Below, in pieces: positions 1-7,398 of a stretch of 21,940 nt of DNA (the stretch's first letter is position 1; every line of letters starts with the position of its first letter). Source of the stretch: PALSA-1296 sp038322815 (lineage in GTDB: Bacteria; Bacteroidota; Ignavibacteria; Palsa-1295); NCBI GenBank assembly GCA_038322815.1, contig JBBQGG010000053.1, positions 1 through 21,940 on the forward strand, written 5' to 3'. The position numbers and the translations under genes were made by a program. The notes under the pieces are model-generated. The model was not told the origin of the DNA and ran no database searches. It saw only the letters and a program-made list of their open reading frames with translations.

Positions 1-939
1 ATGGCCCATTTCGGTTTTGGTGCAGATGGCTGCTCTGGTTCCGGAGTCATAGACTCTGTTGTTGTTATCTGGCAGCCGGGCGGGCGGCAAGTTATTCGGA
101 ATGTGCGCTATAATGAGCTTGCCGTGATCGATCAGGATTCAGGTATTGTTCGCACAATAGCGCGACCGCTTTCGACATCTTTTGGATATGCCAATCCATA
201 TTTTTTTGCTGCGAAAACAGTTTACGCCGATACGCTTGTCAGCGTTCCTATGGCAGTGCTTCTTCCAAAGAATTTCGTAGCGGCTTCTTTGCTCGCTGAT
301 GAAATAACGTTTTCGATCGGCTATAATTCTGATGTCATCGATATATCAGCTACGAAAGTTGGTATACGTTACACTCCACCTTCGGGATGGGTATTCAAAT
401 CATCTGCGATGAGCAAAGATTCGCTTAGCATTACGATCACACATGCCGGAGGGATGATCCTTCCCGATTCAATCGGACTCGGAACGCTGAGATTTGATAC
501 GTATAATGCGCACGTAAAAGGTACATATATTTACCTGAATGCTTTAATCGTTCACGCAAAAGGTAATGACTACGCATTCTGCCAAAACTACGAAGGGGAT
601 TTTTTAGGGGAAGTGATAGTGATAGATCGAGCGTCATCCGGAGTTTTGCAGGATGAAAGACCGGAATGGGATTTACGTATTTCGCCCAACCCTGCAACCG
701 GGAATTTTGTAGCAGTGCGTTGTCCTTTCGGGCTTATAGGACATAACGGTCATATAGAAATGTCGGTGTTTGATGTTCTTGGTAAAGAGGTCTATAATTA
801 TAAGAGAGAGAGCATTACCGAAAAAACCGGCACAGAAAATTTCACTATTCCTATATCACAACTTTCAGGCGGCACGTATTTGGTGCGGGTGAATATTGGC
901 GGAAGAATATTGACAGGGAAATTTTCGGTGGTGAAGTAA
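1..939 (+). CDS. T9SS-sorted secreted protein, C-terminal part (5' end probably outside window)
   Basis: The frame is open from base 1, and there is no signal peptide behind the ATG at base 1, so the true start probably lies upstream. Residues ~223-312 form a type A T9SS C-terminal sorting domain: an SPNP motif near its start, a central FDVLGKEV strand, then GGTYLVRV and a basic terminal strand ending in KFSVVK. In this family the domain directs export across the outer membrane and is cleaved during surface attachment or release. The preceding ~150 residues (about 70-215) are beta-rich and look like a cohesin-like or Ig-like fold, with a pattern of strands, a 'PPSGWVF' stretch and a glycine-rich turn. 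No catalytic motif is visible. The role of the mature protein is unknown; surface binding is a guess. Confidence 0.75.
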   Translation: MAHFGFGADGCSGSGVIDSVVVIWQPGGRQVIRNVRYNELAVIDQDSGIVRTIARPLSTSFGYANPYFFAAKTVYADTLVSVPMAVLLPKNFVAASLLADEITFSIGYNSDVIDISATKVGIRYTPPSGWVFKSSAMSKDSLSITITHAGGMILPDSIGLGTLRFDTYNAHVKGTYIYLNALIVHAKGNDYAFCQNYEGDFLGEVIVIDRASSGVLQDERPEWDLRISPNPATGNFVAVRCPFGLIGHNGHIEMSVFDVLGKEVYNYKRESITEKTGTENFTIPISQLSGGTYLVRVNIGGRILTGKFSVVK

Positions 940-962
940 GTGTCATTTTCAACGGAGCTGCC

Positions 963-1052
963 ATGGCGAAATCCCCCAAAAAACGCCAAAAACACCAAAA
1001 ATCTTATAAGTTGAGGTTAGTGCTCCAAAAATATGTTATATTTGTAGTATGA
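963..1052 (+). CDS. possible 29-aa basic small ORF overlapping the BMC-like gene
   Basis: An ATG at 963 is preceded by GGAG at 954-957 with 5-nt spacing, one of the better Shine-Dalgarno-like sites in the window. The frame encodes a very basic peptide beginning MAKSPKKRQKHQK with a hydrophobic C-terminus ending YVIFVV. Its TGA (1050-1052) overlaps the ATG (1049) of the next gene as ATGA, the arrangement used for translational coupling. Against it: the length is tiny, a candidate promoter lies inside it (1037-1044), and no homologue is known to me. It may be only a leader or chance. Confidence 0.2.
   Translation: MAKSPKKRQKHQKSYKLRLVLQKYVIFVV
1037..1044 (+). promoter_or_regulatory. candidate Bacteroidota-type -7 promoter element (TATATTTG)
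   Basis: TATATTTG is an exact match to the TAnnTTTG consensus used by the Bacteroidota primary sigma factor. Transcription would start about 5-7 nt downstream, at or next to the ATG at 1049, implying a leaderless or nearly leaderless mRNA. A TTG lies at 1011-1013, but its spacing (23 nt) is slightly longer than usual for a -33 element. Confidence 0.4.
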
Positions 1053-1609
1053 CAGGTAAGGCATATATTAGTTTGTCGGAAAGTGCCGGAGTTATTGAAT
1101 GCTCCGGTTCGATAGCGCTTGCAAAACTTTTGCATTCGCTTCGGGTTGATACTCGTGCGCGAATTGTCGGCGTTACGGCAGCTAATGCCGCAGGAATTAT
1201 CACCACAGTTATTGCCGGAGGATTAGCAGAGGTTCAACATGCTACTGATTTAACAAAGACGCTCACCGGTGTAAACGACACAGTTTTCTTTGCCCGTCCC
1301 GATAAAGAAGCAATGAATTTGTTGCTGAAATCACTCTTGATCGCAACAGAATTCGACACTGAAATTAAGAAAGAACCCCGCGTTCGCGAAATCGAAGATC
1401 TGCATATATCCGAGATCGAATCATGGAATGTGCATGAACTGCGGCGCTATGCCCGCACTCTAGAAGCGCTTCCGATTAAAGGCAGAGATATTTCAAAAGC
1501 AACACGATCGGAATTACTGCAGCTTCTCCAGAGCGGAGGATATGTTTTTGCAGGGAGTACTTCACCGAGGGCATATCCTGCGGCGAATGAATTGAGAACT
1601 GTGAACTAA
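1049..1609 (+). CDS. orphan BMC shell-like domain fused to SAP/Rho_N-like domain
   Basis: 186 aa. Residues ~12-90 follow the pattern of the bacterial microcompartment shell domain (Pfam BMC): AGVIECSG at the start, the first helix, a glycine-centred loop and strand (about 46-58, NAAGIITTVIAGG), AEVQHAT as the second helix, and a final strand VFFARPDKEA that resembles the typical 'VIPRPH' ending. The usual lysine in the pore-side K-x-G-x-G loop is absent. After a charged linker, residues ~118-166 (LHISEIESWNVHELRRYA ... IKGRDISKATRSELLQLL) resemble a SAP or Rho N-terminal helix-extended-loop-helix, a nucleic-acid-binding module. BMC domains form hexameric tiles, so the expected product is a ring carrying six such modules. 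There are no aldehyde dehydrogenase, EutN/CcmL pentamer or other shell genes nearby. The fold assignment is by eye and fairly secure for BMC, less so for the tail. EutK, a shell protein with a C-terminal helical nucleic-acid-binding domain, is the nearest known analogue. Confidence 0.68.
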   Translation: MTGKAYISLSESAGVIECSGSIALAKLLHSLRVDTRARIVGVTAANAAGIITTVIAGGLAEVQHATDLTKTLTGVNDTVFFARPDKEAMNLLLKSLLIATEFDTEIKKEPRVREIEDLHISEIESWNVHELRRYARTLEALPIKGRDISKATRSELLQLLQSGGYVFAGSTSPRAYPAANELRTVN

Positions 1610-1621
1610 GTACTGGAATCC

Positions 1622-1650
1622 AGTGGGGCGGACTCTTAGTCCGCCCCACT
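1622..1650. repeat. perfect 13-bp GC-rich hairpin after the BMC-like gene
   Basis: AGTGGGGCGGACT (1622-1634) is exactly complementary to 1638-1650 with a CTT loop. It lies 13 nt after the stop of the BMC-like gene. No T-tract follows, so it is not a classical intrinsic terminator, although it could act as an mRNA 3' stabiliser. The GC content is far above the flanks, as in REP-type palindromes. The remaining bases up to 1794 hold no gene that I can see. Confidence 0.6.
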
Positions 1651-1794
1651 AGTTACTCTGACCACACTGAAGAAAAAATTTTGTAAGTAAAGACACGAGC
1701 CTGCCACGGCTTTCGTCATAGTTTTTTACGGGATACATATATTAATAGAGTAAGCCTACCCACGTATGGTATACTCTACGTTTTAAAAACCAGC

Positions 1795-3225
1795 ATGAGT
1801 CTGTTATCAGATCTTGTCGTATCTTTATTTTCCGAAGAGCTTCAAAGCATTCGGAAACTTCGCCTTGAGGGTAAGCAAAAAGCTGCTCTAAATCTTGTTA
1901 TTGATCGCGCCGAAAATCTCCCTTCTCCGGAAGAAGAATCAAAGATCCTGGGCATCACGATGAATCATTTATACTCGATTCATTCTGTTCTTCTTCAGCG
2001 ATGCTACAAAGTGCTTGTGCCTGATGGCGGTCCGTACTTACTTATTTTTCTTCAGACCCGTGGCTTGGGACTTCATTGTAAAAAGGAAATTCTTGCACAG
2101 GAAAAAGAATTGCTTGCAAAAAATGCTGCTCCTCTAAAGTTAGAACAATTCTATATGCAGACGATGAACGTCCTGCAGGCAGTAACGCTGAAGCATTTTA
2201 ATCCAAAAGTATTGGCAGAGTTCAGCAGCAGGTTTCTCGCCGTTGCCCAGCCGCCTCATCTGCATAATGATTTTCATATCAAGGTGCGGGAATTGCTTTT
2301 TAAAGAGATACTAGTTACTTCCAATCCCAAAAAGAAAAAACCGACGGAGGTAAAATATATCCGCGATGAACTTCTCAGGCTTGAGCATCAGCTTGACGGA
2401 AGTGATCATCCCCTTGCTCCATATTTCCTCGAAAGTGCATTTATTATTTATTATGCTCTCCTTGAACGTGATATGGATAAGCAGGAATGCCATTTGCGTA
2501 AGGCACTCTCGCTGACTTCACAGCTTCCAACCTTGCTCCGATCAGAAGAGAAGATCAGGATGACGCTGCGCATTGCAAATCTGAAATTATCGATCGGCGA
2601 ATTCCATGAAGCTTTAGAGCTTTACGAACGGCAGTATGAGAAACACGGAATTGAATTGTTCAGGATGTTCGGTTATCATCTTGATCGTCTTGTCCGTCTG
2701 TATCTGATCGAAGGAAAATATAGCAATGCCGAAGAGCTATTGGAATTGGGTTATGGTAATCATATCCGCAGAGGAGGGTCGCCGGTTGCTACATCGGGAA
2801 TGATTTTTTATGTAGAACTATCTCTGCTGCGTAAAGACCCGAATAAGTGTAAGAAATATCTGGATAAAGCATTTCAACTCAATACCGGAAGTGCATTCGC
2901 CGTTGATCTGGAAATAGAGATACGCCTGCTTCAGGTGCTCTACCATTATCTTATCGACGATCTTGATTTTATTCATCATCTTATTATTCGTGCGCAAAAA
3001 TATCTTCAGCGCAAGGGACTTACTCTTACGACGAGCAATAAGGTGCAGTGGTTTCTCTCTGTTCGTGAGATCATCCGTGCAGAGCAGCAGCATGAAGATC
3101 CTCCGCAGTTCGTAACCGAAACGATCGGTCATCTCCTGAAGGGACAGGATGCAGTACTTGGGCTTCTTCTGCGCAGACTTGTTGATAACGAAAAACCGGT
3201 GTATTTATCATCGAACGCTGCGTAG
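1795..3225 (+). CDS. helical-repeat (TPR-like) protein of unknown function
   Basis: 476 aa, almost entirely alpha-helical, with no signal peptide or membrane segment, so probably cytoplasmic. Helix pairs of TPR/SEL1-like character are clearest at ~265-290 (GEFHEALELYERQYEKHG) and ~305-325 (IEGKYSNAEELLELG), and again at ~345-365 (RKDPNKCKKYLDKAFQL). No enzymatic motif is visible. The order of recognisable segments parallels the 513-aa protein encoded at 7399-8940, so the two look like distant paralogues. TPR-like solenoids usually bind peptides or partner proteins; no partner is identifiable here. The start ATG has no good Shine-Dalgarno site; TACGTTTT at 1777-1784 is a 7/8 match to the -7 promoter motif. 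The gene ends before a strong bidirectional terminator. Confidence 0.75.
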   Translation: MSLLSDLVVSLFSEELQSIRKLRLEGKQKAALNLVIDRAENLPSPEEESKILGITMNHLYSIHSVLLQRCYKVLVPDGGPYLLIFLQTRGLGLHCKKEILAQEKELLAKNAAPLKLEQFYMQTMNVLQAVTLKHFNPKVLAEFSSRFLAVAQPPHLHNDFHIKVRELLFKEILVTSNPKKKKPTEVKYIRDELLRLEHQLDGSDHPLAPYFLESAFIIYYALLERDMDKQECHLRKALSLTSQLPTLLRSEEKIRMTLRIANLKLSIGEFHEALELYERQYEKHGIELFRMFGYHLDRLVRLYLIEGKYSNAEELLELGYGNHIRRGGSPVATSGMIFYVELSLLRKDPNKCKKYLDKAFQLNTGSAFAVDLEIEIRLLQVLYHYLIDDLDFIHHLIIRAQKYLQRKGLTLTTSNKVQWFLSVREIIRAEQQHEDPPQFVTETIGHLLKGQDAVLGLLLRRLVDNEKPVYLSSNAA

Positions 3226-3260
3226 CTCTTCTAAGCATTATAATCGCTTGAATGGCAATA

Positions 3261-3291
3261 AAAAAGCCCGGCATCTTTGCCGGGCTTTTTT
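3261..3291. terminator. bidirectional intrinsic terminator
   Basis: GCCCGGCA (3266-3273) pairs with TGCCGGGC (3278-3285) around a TCTT loop. It is preceded by A5 and followed by T6, so both strands carry a U-tract after the hairpin. It sits between two convergent genes (stops at 3225 and 3314) and can serve both. Confidence 0.92.
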
Positions 3292-3313
3292 CCTTTAATT
3301 TTAGTCGTAGGCT

Positions 3314-5602
3314 TTATTTTGTCAGGACAAGTTTTCTTGTCATAACTCCGAGCGGCGTTTGCATCCGGATATAATATGTACCATTCTGCAAACCATCCAT
3401 AGAATATGGAACATGATATGATCCTTCTGACATTAAGCTATTGCTTAAGAGCGTGATCTGATGTCCGAGTACATCGAAAACCGTGATCACCACACGTTCC
3501 GGAATATTCATTTGAAATGAAATATCTGCAGGTCCATGTGTCGGATTTGGCTGGATCGTAAAGTTTGTCAAGCCAATATTATCAGAATGCTTTACCGATG
3601 AAGGAAGAATATGGGCAAGACAGGAGCCTACAGAGTCCACGCTTGTACACATTTTTCCGTTCTGATCGGTAGTCACGGCAATGATCGCAAAAGTATCGAC
3701 TAATTTATCCGCAGTGAAATATCCTGAGAATTTCATATCAAAACCTGTTTGCGTCTCGCCGCCTTTGAATCCGCCCGCCGTTGTATCAGTAAAAGTAACG
3801 AAGGTAGCTGATCCGTCGATGGCTTTTTTCCAGCCCGGAGGCGGGTACGCAGAGTCAATATGCCAACCATTTGTCGTTGTTACAACCAATGATAATATAT
3901 TGGCTGTCTTGCGATTCACAAGCGTAAAGGATTTTATACATGAATCACTATTAATATTTGATGCCAGTTTAAAGGTATCACATACCGTGATGCTTGGAGT
4001 ACAGGTAATTGTACCCGTGCCGGTGCTAAGCGGAGTACCGGATCTCACTGCATCATCATCGAATGTTGACCATGTTGCCGTTACGTTAGTACCGGGATTT
4101 TTCGGAGTGAAATGGAATAAGAAATCCTGTGAAGAATTATCTGCTTGAATTCCATCTGCCGCTGTCGGAGCCTGGTATTTGATCTGTGTCGTAGGAATAT
4201 TAGTAGTATTCCATGTACTGCCTGCCGGTGTGATCTGGCCTGATCCGGCAGGGATCGAGATCGTTACTACAGTGATAATTGACTGCGGTTTTATATTATG
4301 CGAATTTTTTACCGTCAATTTAAAATCACATTCTCCAATTCCTGCACTGAACGTTGCTGAATCGGTTGCAGGTTTTGCAACAGTACAATTTTGAGTAAGT
4401 GTGCCGCTGCTGACTAAATTTGGTGTTGCAGAACGGTCAGTCTCCCAGCCGATATCAAAGTTCGTTATTGTGGGACCGCTAACCGAGAAACTGAATTGAT
4501 TTGAAATAATGGCACTTGGAATGCCATCACTTTCCGTCTTTGCAGCATAAATAATGCTTGAGGCTGTCACTGTTTTATTCCAATTTGGCGGCGCGCTTGG
4601 AGCAGAAACAAATGTAATGCCTGCTGTTTTGCTGGTCAACACAAGTTTCACGATGCGTGAAGGCGGCAAAGGATTGGAAACATGATAATTTTTCAGAGTC
4701 ACATTATATAAGCATCCGGCGCTTGCAGTGGCGGTAACGATATCAGCTTCGGCTTGTGATCCTGTTGCAGTGTTGGAAATATTAAACAAGGTATCACGAT
4801 CAATCAATGAATTTTGATCGTCATAGGCAACCCATACAAAATTGTATTTAGTGCTATTTGGATTACCGCGCAGACAAACCTGCCACCCTCCGACGGCTGC
4901 GCCGGAATTAATGGGAGTATTATCCGTATGGAAATAGGCAACATAGGTCGTTGCAGAATCGAGTATCCAACCCGATGCCGGAGTGATCTTCGATGGGCGA
5001 AGCGTTCCGCCTGTAATGCTTTGTAATTCAAAAGAGACATGCCAGATAGCAGAACCATTTCCGCCGCCCTGATCATTTCTATTCACCACGGTGAAGGTAA
5101 AGCAGGGATCGGCACCACTTACTGAAGTGATCACTGTAGCAGTGTCGATCTTCTTAAACCCCTGGTATTGCGTACAAATCGGTTGTATTGTTCCGGAGCT
5201 GACATCAACGCCTGCGCTTCTTGTTTTCCAATCGATCGTAACCGGAGTATTATATTGGATGTCATAGGCTATGACGAACCCGCCTAACGTTGCGCCCGGT
5301 GCGATGCCGCCATTATCGGCAGTTGCACTTGCAACAGTTCCTGTAAGTGTTCCTAATGACCAGTGAGTCGGAAGCGGAGAAAAATCAGTAAAATTTGCAC
5401 CGGTTGTGCTCGTAATTGTTAACACAATTTCATCGATCGATTTCAAGGCAGTATTATGATTACCGATCGTCAGGATAAAACCGCATGGATTGAACGAGTT
5501 ATGCTGGGGCTGCACAGTCACAACATCTCCTTGTGCATGGACGCTCGAAATTGTTGCAAAGATCGAGAAGAAAACAAGGCAACAAACAACAAATTTTTTC
5601 AT
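3314..5602 (-). CDS. secreted T9SS cargo protein with five ~125-aa beta repeats
   Basis: 762 aa. An N-terminal signal peptide (MKKFVVCCLVFFSIFATISS, then VHAQ) gives Sec export with cleavage near residue 24. The body has about five repeats of ~125 residues. Each opens with a cysteine-containing strand followed by 'VxNxx' (for example CDFKLTVKNSH, CLYNVTLKNYH, CFTFTVVNRN), holds a 'PxxW' segment mid-way (PPGWKK, PPNWNK, PASGWI), and ends with a strand before the next cysteine. This suggests tandem Ig-like or CARDB-like surface domains. Residues ~679-762 are a type A T9SS sorting domain with QPNP, FDVLGHQI, NGTYYIRM and a basic end (RKLVLTK). No catalytic site is evident; a structural or adhesive surface role is inferred. 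The gene is divergent from glgA and convergent with the 1795 gene. Confidence 0.85.
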   Translation of the reverse strand: MKKFVVCCLVFFSIFATISSVHAQGDVVTVQPQHNSFNPCGFILTIGNHNTALKSIDEIVLTITSTTGANFTDFSPLPTHWSLGTLTGTVASATADNGGIAPGATLGGFVIAYDIQYNTPVTIDWKTRSAGVDVSSGTIQPICTQYQGFKKIDTATVITSVSGADPCFTFTVVNRNDQGGGNGSAIWHVSFELQSITGGTLRPSKITPASGWILDSATTYVAYFHTDNTPINSGAAVGGWQVCLRGNPNSTKYNFVWVAYDDQNSLIDRDTLFNISNTATGSQAEADIVTATASAGCLYNVTLKNYHVSNPLPPSRIVKLVLTSKTAGITFVSAPSAPPNWNKTVTASSIIYAAKTESDGIPSAIISNQFSFSVSGPTITNFDIGWETDRSATPNLVSSGTLTQNCTVAKPATDSATFSAGIGECDFKLTVKNSHNIKPQSIITVVTISIPAGSGQITPAGSTWNTTNIPTTQIKYQAPTAADGIQADNSSQDFLFHFTPKNPGTNVTATWSTFDDDAVRSGTPLSTGTGTITCTPSITVCDTFKLASNINSDSCIKSFTLVNRKTANILSLVVTTTNGWHIDSAYPPPGWKKAIDGSATFVTFTDTTAGGFKGGETQTGFDMKFSGYFTADKLVDTFAIIAVTTDQNGKMCTSVDSVGSCLAHILPSSVKHSDNIGLTNFTIQPNPTHGPADISFQMNIPERVVITVFDVLGHQITLLSNSLMSEGSYHVPYSMDGLQNGTYYIRMQTPLGVMTRKLVLTK

Positions 5603-5711
5603 AGCTTTCTATTTCTGAATATTATAAAAAAAATACTAAATTAAGACACTATTCTTTGAGGAGAAAGGTCCCGGATATAGTAAAACCATTTAGTATGCCC
5701 CGAAGATTCCG

Positions 5712-5719
5712 TACTTTTG
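5712..5719 (+). promoter_or_regulatory. candidate Bacteroidota-type -7 promoter element for glgA (TACTTTTG)
   Basis: TACTTTTG matches TAnnTTTG exactly. The predicted transcription start is near 5725, giving a leader of about 63 nt to the chosen glgA ATG at 5788. A TTTAG at 5689-5693 is a possible, weak upstream element. The leader contains a small inverted repeat, TTAGG (5740-5744) with CCTAA (5755-5759). This promoter supports the internal ATG rather than the TTG at 5725 as the start. Confidence 0.45.
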
Positions 5720-5787
5720 CATAATTGTGTACCTACAACTTAGGCAGGTCACAACCTAATATCGGTAATATAAAGTTACGAAGAAAG

Positions 5788-7302
5788 ATGACTGAACCTA
5801 AAAAAACGACATTTCCTGAGAGAAGCGTGATGTTCGTCTCAAGCGAAGTTTATCCGTATGCCAAAACAGGCGGATTGGCTGATGTCAGTTCTGCATTGCC
5901 ACAGGCGCTGCGGGAGTTCAATCATGACGTTCGTCTGATCATGCCGAAATACGGCTTTATCGGAGAGAAGAAACAAAAGATCCATATCATCAACAGACTT
6001 CAGGGAATGGATTTTCAGGTCGGTGATGACATCGCAACGGTCAACGTAAAATCCAGTGCGATCCTGACGCCCAGAACGAGAGTCCAAATTTATCTTGCTG
6101 AAAACGAAGAATATTTTTCGAGGATGGGACTGTATTCCGATCCTGATACGGGTATTGATTATCCTGATAATGCGGAGCGTTTCATAACCTTCAGCCATGC
6201 CGTACTCGGACTTTGTAAACGTTTGCTTTGGAAACCCGATATTATTCATTGCAATGACTGGCAGACGGGGCTGATCCCTTTATATTTGAAAGAAGCGATG
6301 AAGAACGATCCGTTCTTTCGTGGGACGAAATCGGTTTTTACTATTCATAACCTTGCCTATCAGGGAAATTTTCCTGCATCAGCGTATGCAAAGACAGGTT
6401 TGCCGCCGGAATATTTTAATCCGAACGGATTAGAATTCTATGGGAATATGAGTTTTGTCAAAGCAGGGATCGCCTATGCCGATGCGATCACGACCGTGAG
6501 TGAAACGTATGCCGAAGAGATCAAAACACCTGAATTTGGCTGTGGTATGGAAGGACTTCTGACAAAACGAAAAAAAGATCTGCATGGAATAACGAATGGG
6601 ATTGATATGGCGATATGGGATCCTGATAAGGACCTTAATATTGTTAAAAAATACGATGCAACAAAGCTCGAAGTAAAAGAAGAATGCAAGATGGATCTCT
6701 GTGAGTCTATGGGGCTTCCGTACCAGCAGGGCGTTCCTATGATCGGTCTGATCGCACGGTTTGTCGATCAGAAAGGATTAGATCTTTTAGTGGAGATCAT
6801 GGAGCAGATCCTGAAATCCGGTGCACAGGTGGTGATCCTGGGTTCAGGCGAGAAAAAATACGAAGAGTTCTTTATTAAGCAGATGAAGAAACATCCGAAA
6901 CAAATTGGAGTCTATCTTGGCTTCCACGATAACTTCGCTCATAAGATCGAAGCCGGAGCGGATATTTTTATTATGCCGAGTGCCTATGAACCGTGCGGAT
7001 TAAATCAGATGTATTCGATGCGATACGGAACGGTCCCGGTTGCAAGGCGCACCGGAGGACTGGCTGATACGATCACCGATCAGCTTGAGGCAACGAAAAA
7101 AGATCCCGGAACAGGATTTCTTTTTGATAAACATGACGGAAAGTCATTTTGGAAAGCATTAGAACGTGCGATCATAATGTATAAGAAGCATCCCGATAAA
7201 TGGCGCGAGTTACAAACGAACGGTATGGCAAAAGATTTTTCCTGGAACCGCTCGGCACATAAATATGCCGAACTCTATGAAAAGATTTTGGCAAAACCAT
7301 GA
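5788..7302 (+). CDS. glgA: glycogen (starch) synthase, GT5 family
   Basis: 504 aa from the ATG at 5788, a normal length for bacterial GlgA. It transfers glucose from a nucleotide sugar (usually ADP-glucose) to the non-reducing end of an alpha-1,4-glucan in the cytoplasm. Diagnostic features are the N-terminal nucleotide-sugar-binding KTGGLADV (Lys26), the HCNDWQTGL segment, HNLAYQG, and the GT5 catalytic motif EPCGLNQ with Glu401, followed by the C-terminal TGGL loop at ~422-425. The open frame extends to a TTG at 5725, but that falls at the predicted transcription start and adds residues not typical of the family; a weakly purine-rich AAGAAAG precedes 5788. The gene stands alone, without branching enzyme or pyrophosphorylase beside it. 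In Bacteroidota glgA often lies near a DUF4270-type lipoprotein gene, and a possible relative is at 12483. Confidence 0.96.
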   Translation: MTEPKKTTFPERSVMFVSSEVYPYAKTGGLADVSSALPQALREFNHDVRLIMPKYGFIGEKKQKIHIINRLQGMDFQVGDDIATVNVKSSAILTPRTRVQIYLAENEEYFSRMGLYSDPDTGIDYPDNAERFITFSHAVLGLCKRLLWKPDIIHCNDWQTGLIPLYLKEAMKNDPFFRGTKSVFTIHNLAYQGNFPASAYAKTGLPPEYFNPNGLEFYGNMSFVKAGIAYADAITTVSETYAEEIKTPEFGCGMEGLLTKRKKDLHGITNGIDMAIWDPDKDLNIVKKYDATKLEVKEECKMDLCESMGLPYQQGVPMIGLIARFVDQKGLDLLVEIMEQILKSGAQVVILGSGEKKYEEFFIKQMKKHPKQIGVYLGFHDNFAHKIEAGADIFIMPSAYEPCGLNQMYSMRYGTVPVARRTGGLADTITDQLEATKKDPGTGFLFDKHDGKSFWKALERAIIMYKKHPDKWRELQTNGMAKDFSWNRSAHKYAELYEKILAKP

Positions 7303-7398
7303 GAATAATTCGCTTTTACTCCTGAAGTATTGGTCTTGAGATTTGAAAATGAACATGGAGAAGTGATACTGCTGAAACTGCATTAGCGGCAGAGAGTA

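Noticed and set aside
1049..1609. Part of a full bacterial microcompartment operon
   Set aside because: No pentamer, other shell proteins, aldehyde dehydrogenase or signature enzymes lie anywhere in the window.
3681..4148. Plus-strand ORF of 155 aa
   Set aside because: It lies wholly inside the minus-strand T9SS gene, which has a signal peptide, repeats and sorting domain; this is a shadow frame.
5725..5787. N-terminal extension of glgA from a TTG start at 5725
   Set aside because: The TTG coincides with the predicted transcription start after the TACTTTTG element, and the added residues do not resemble GlgA; the ATG at 5788 gives the expected length.
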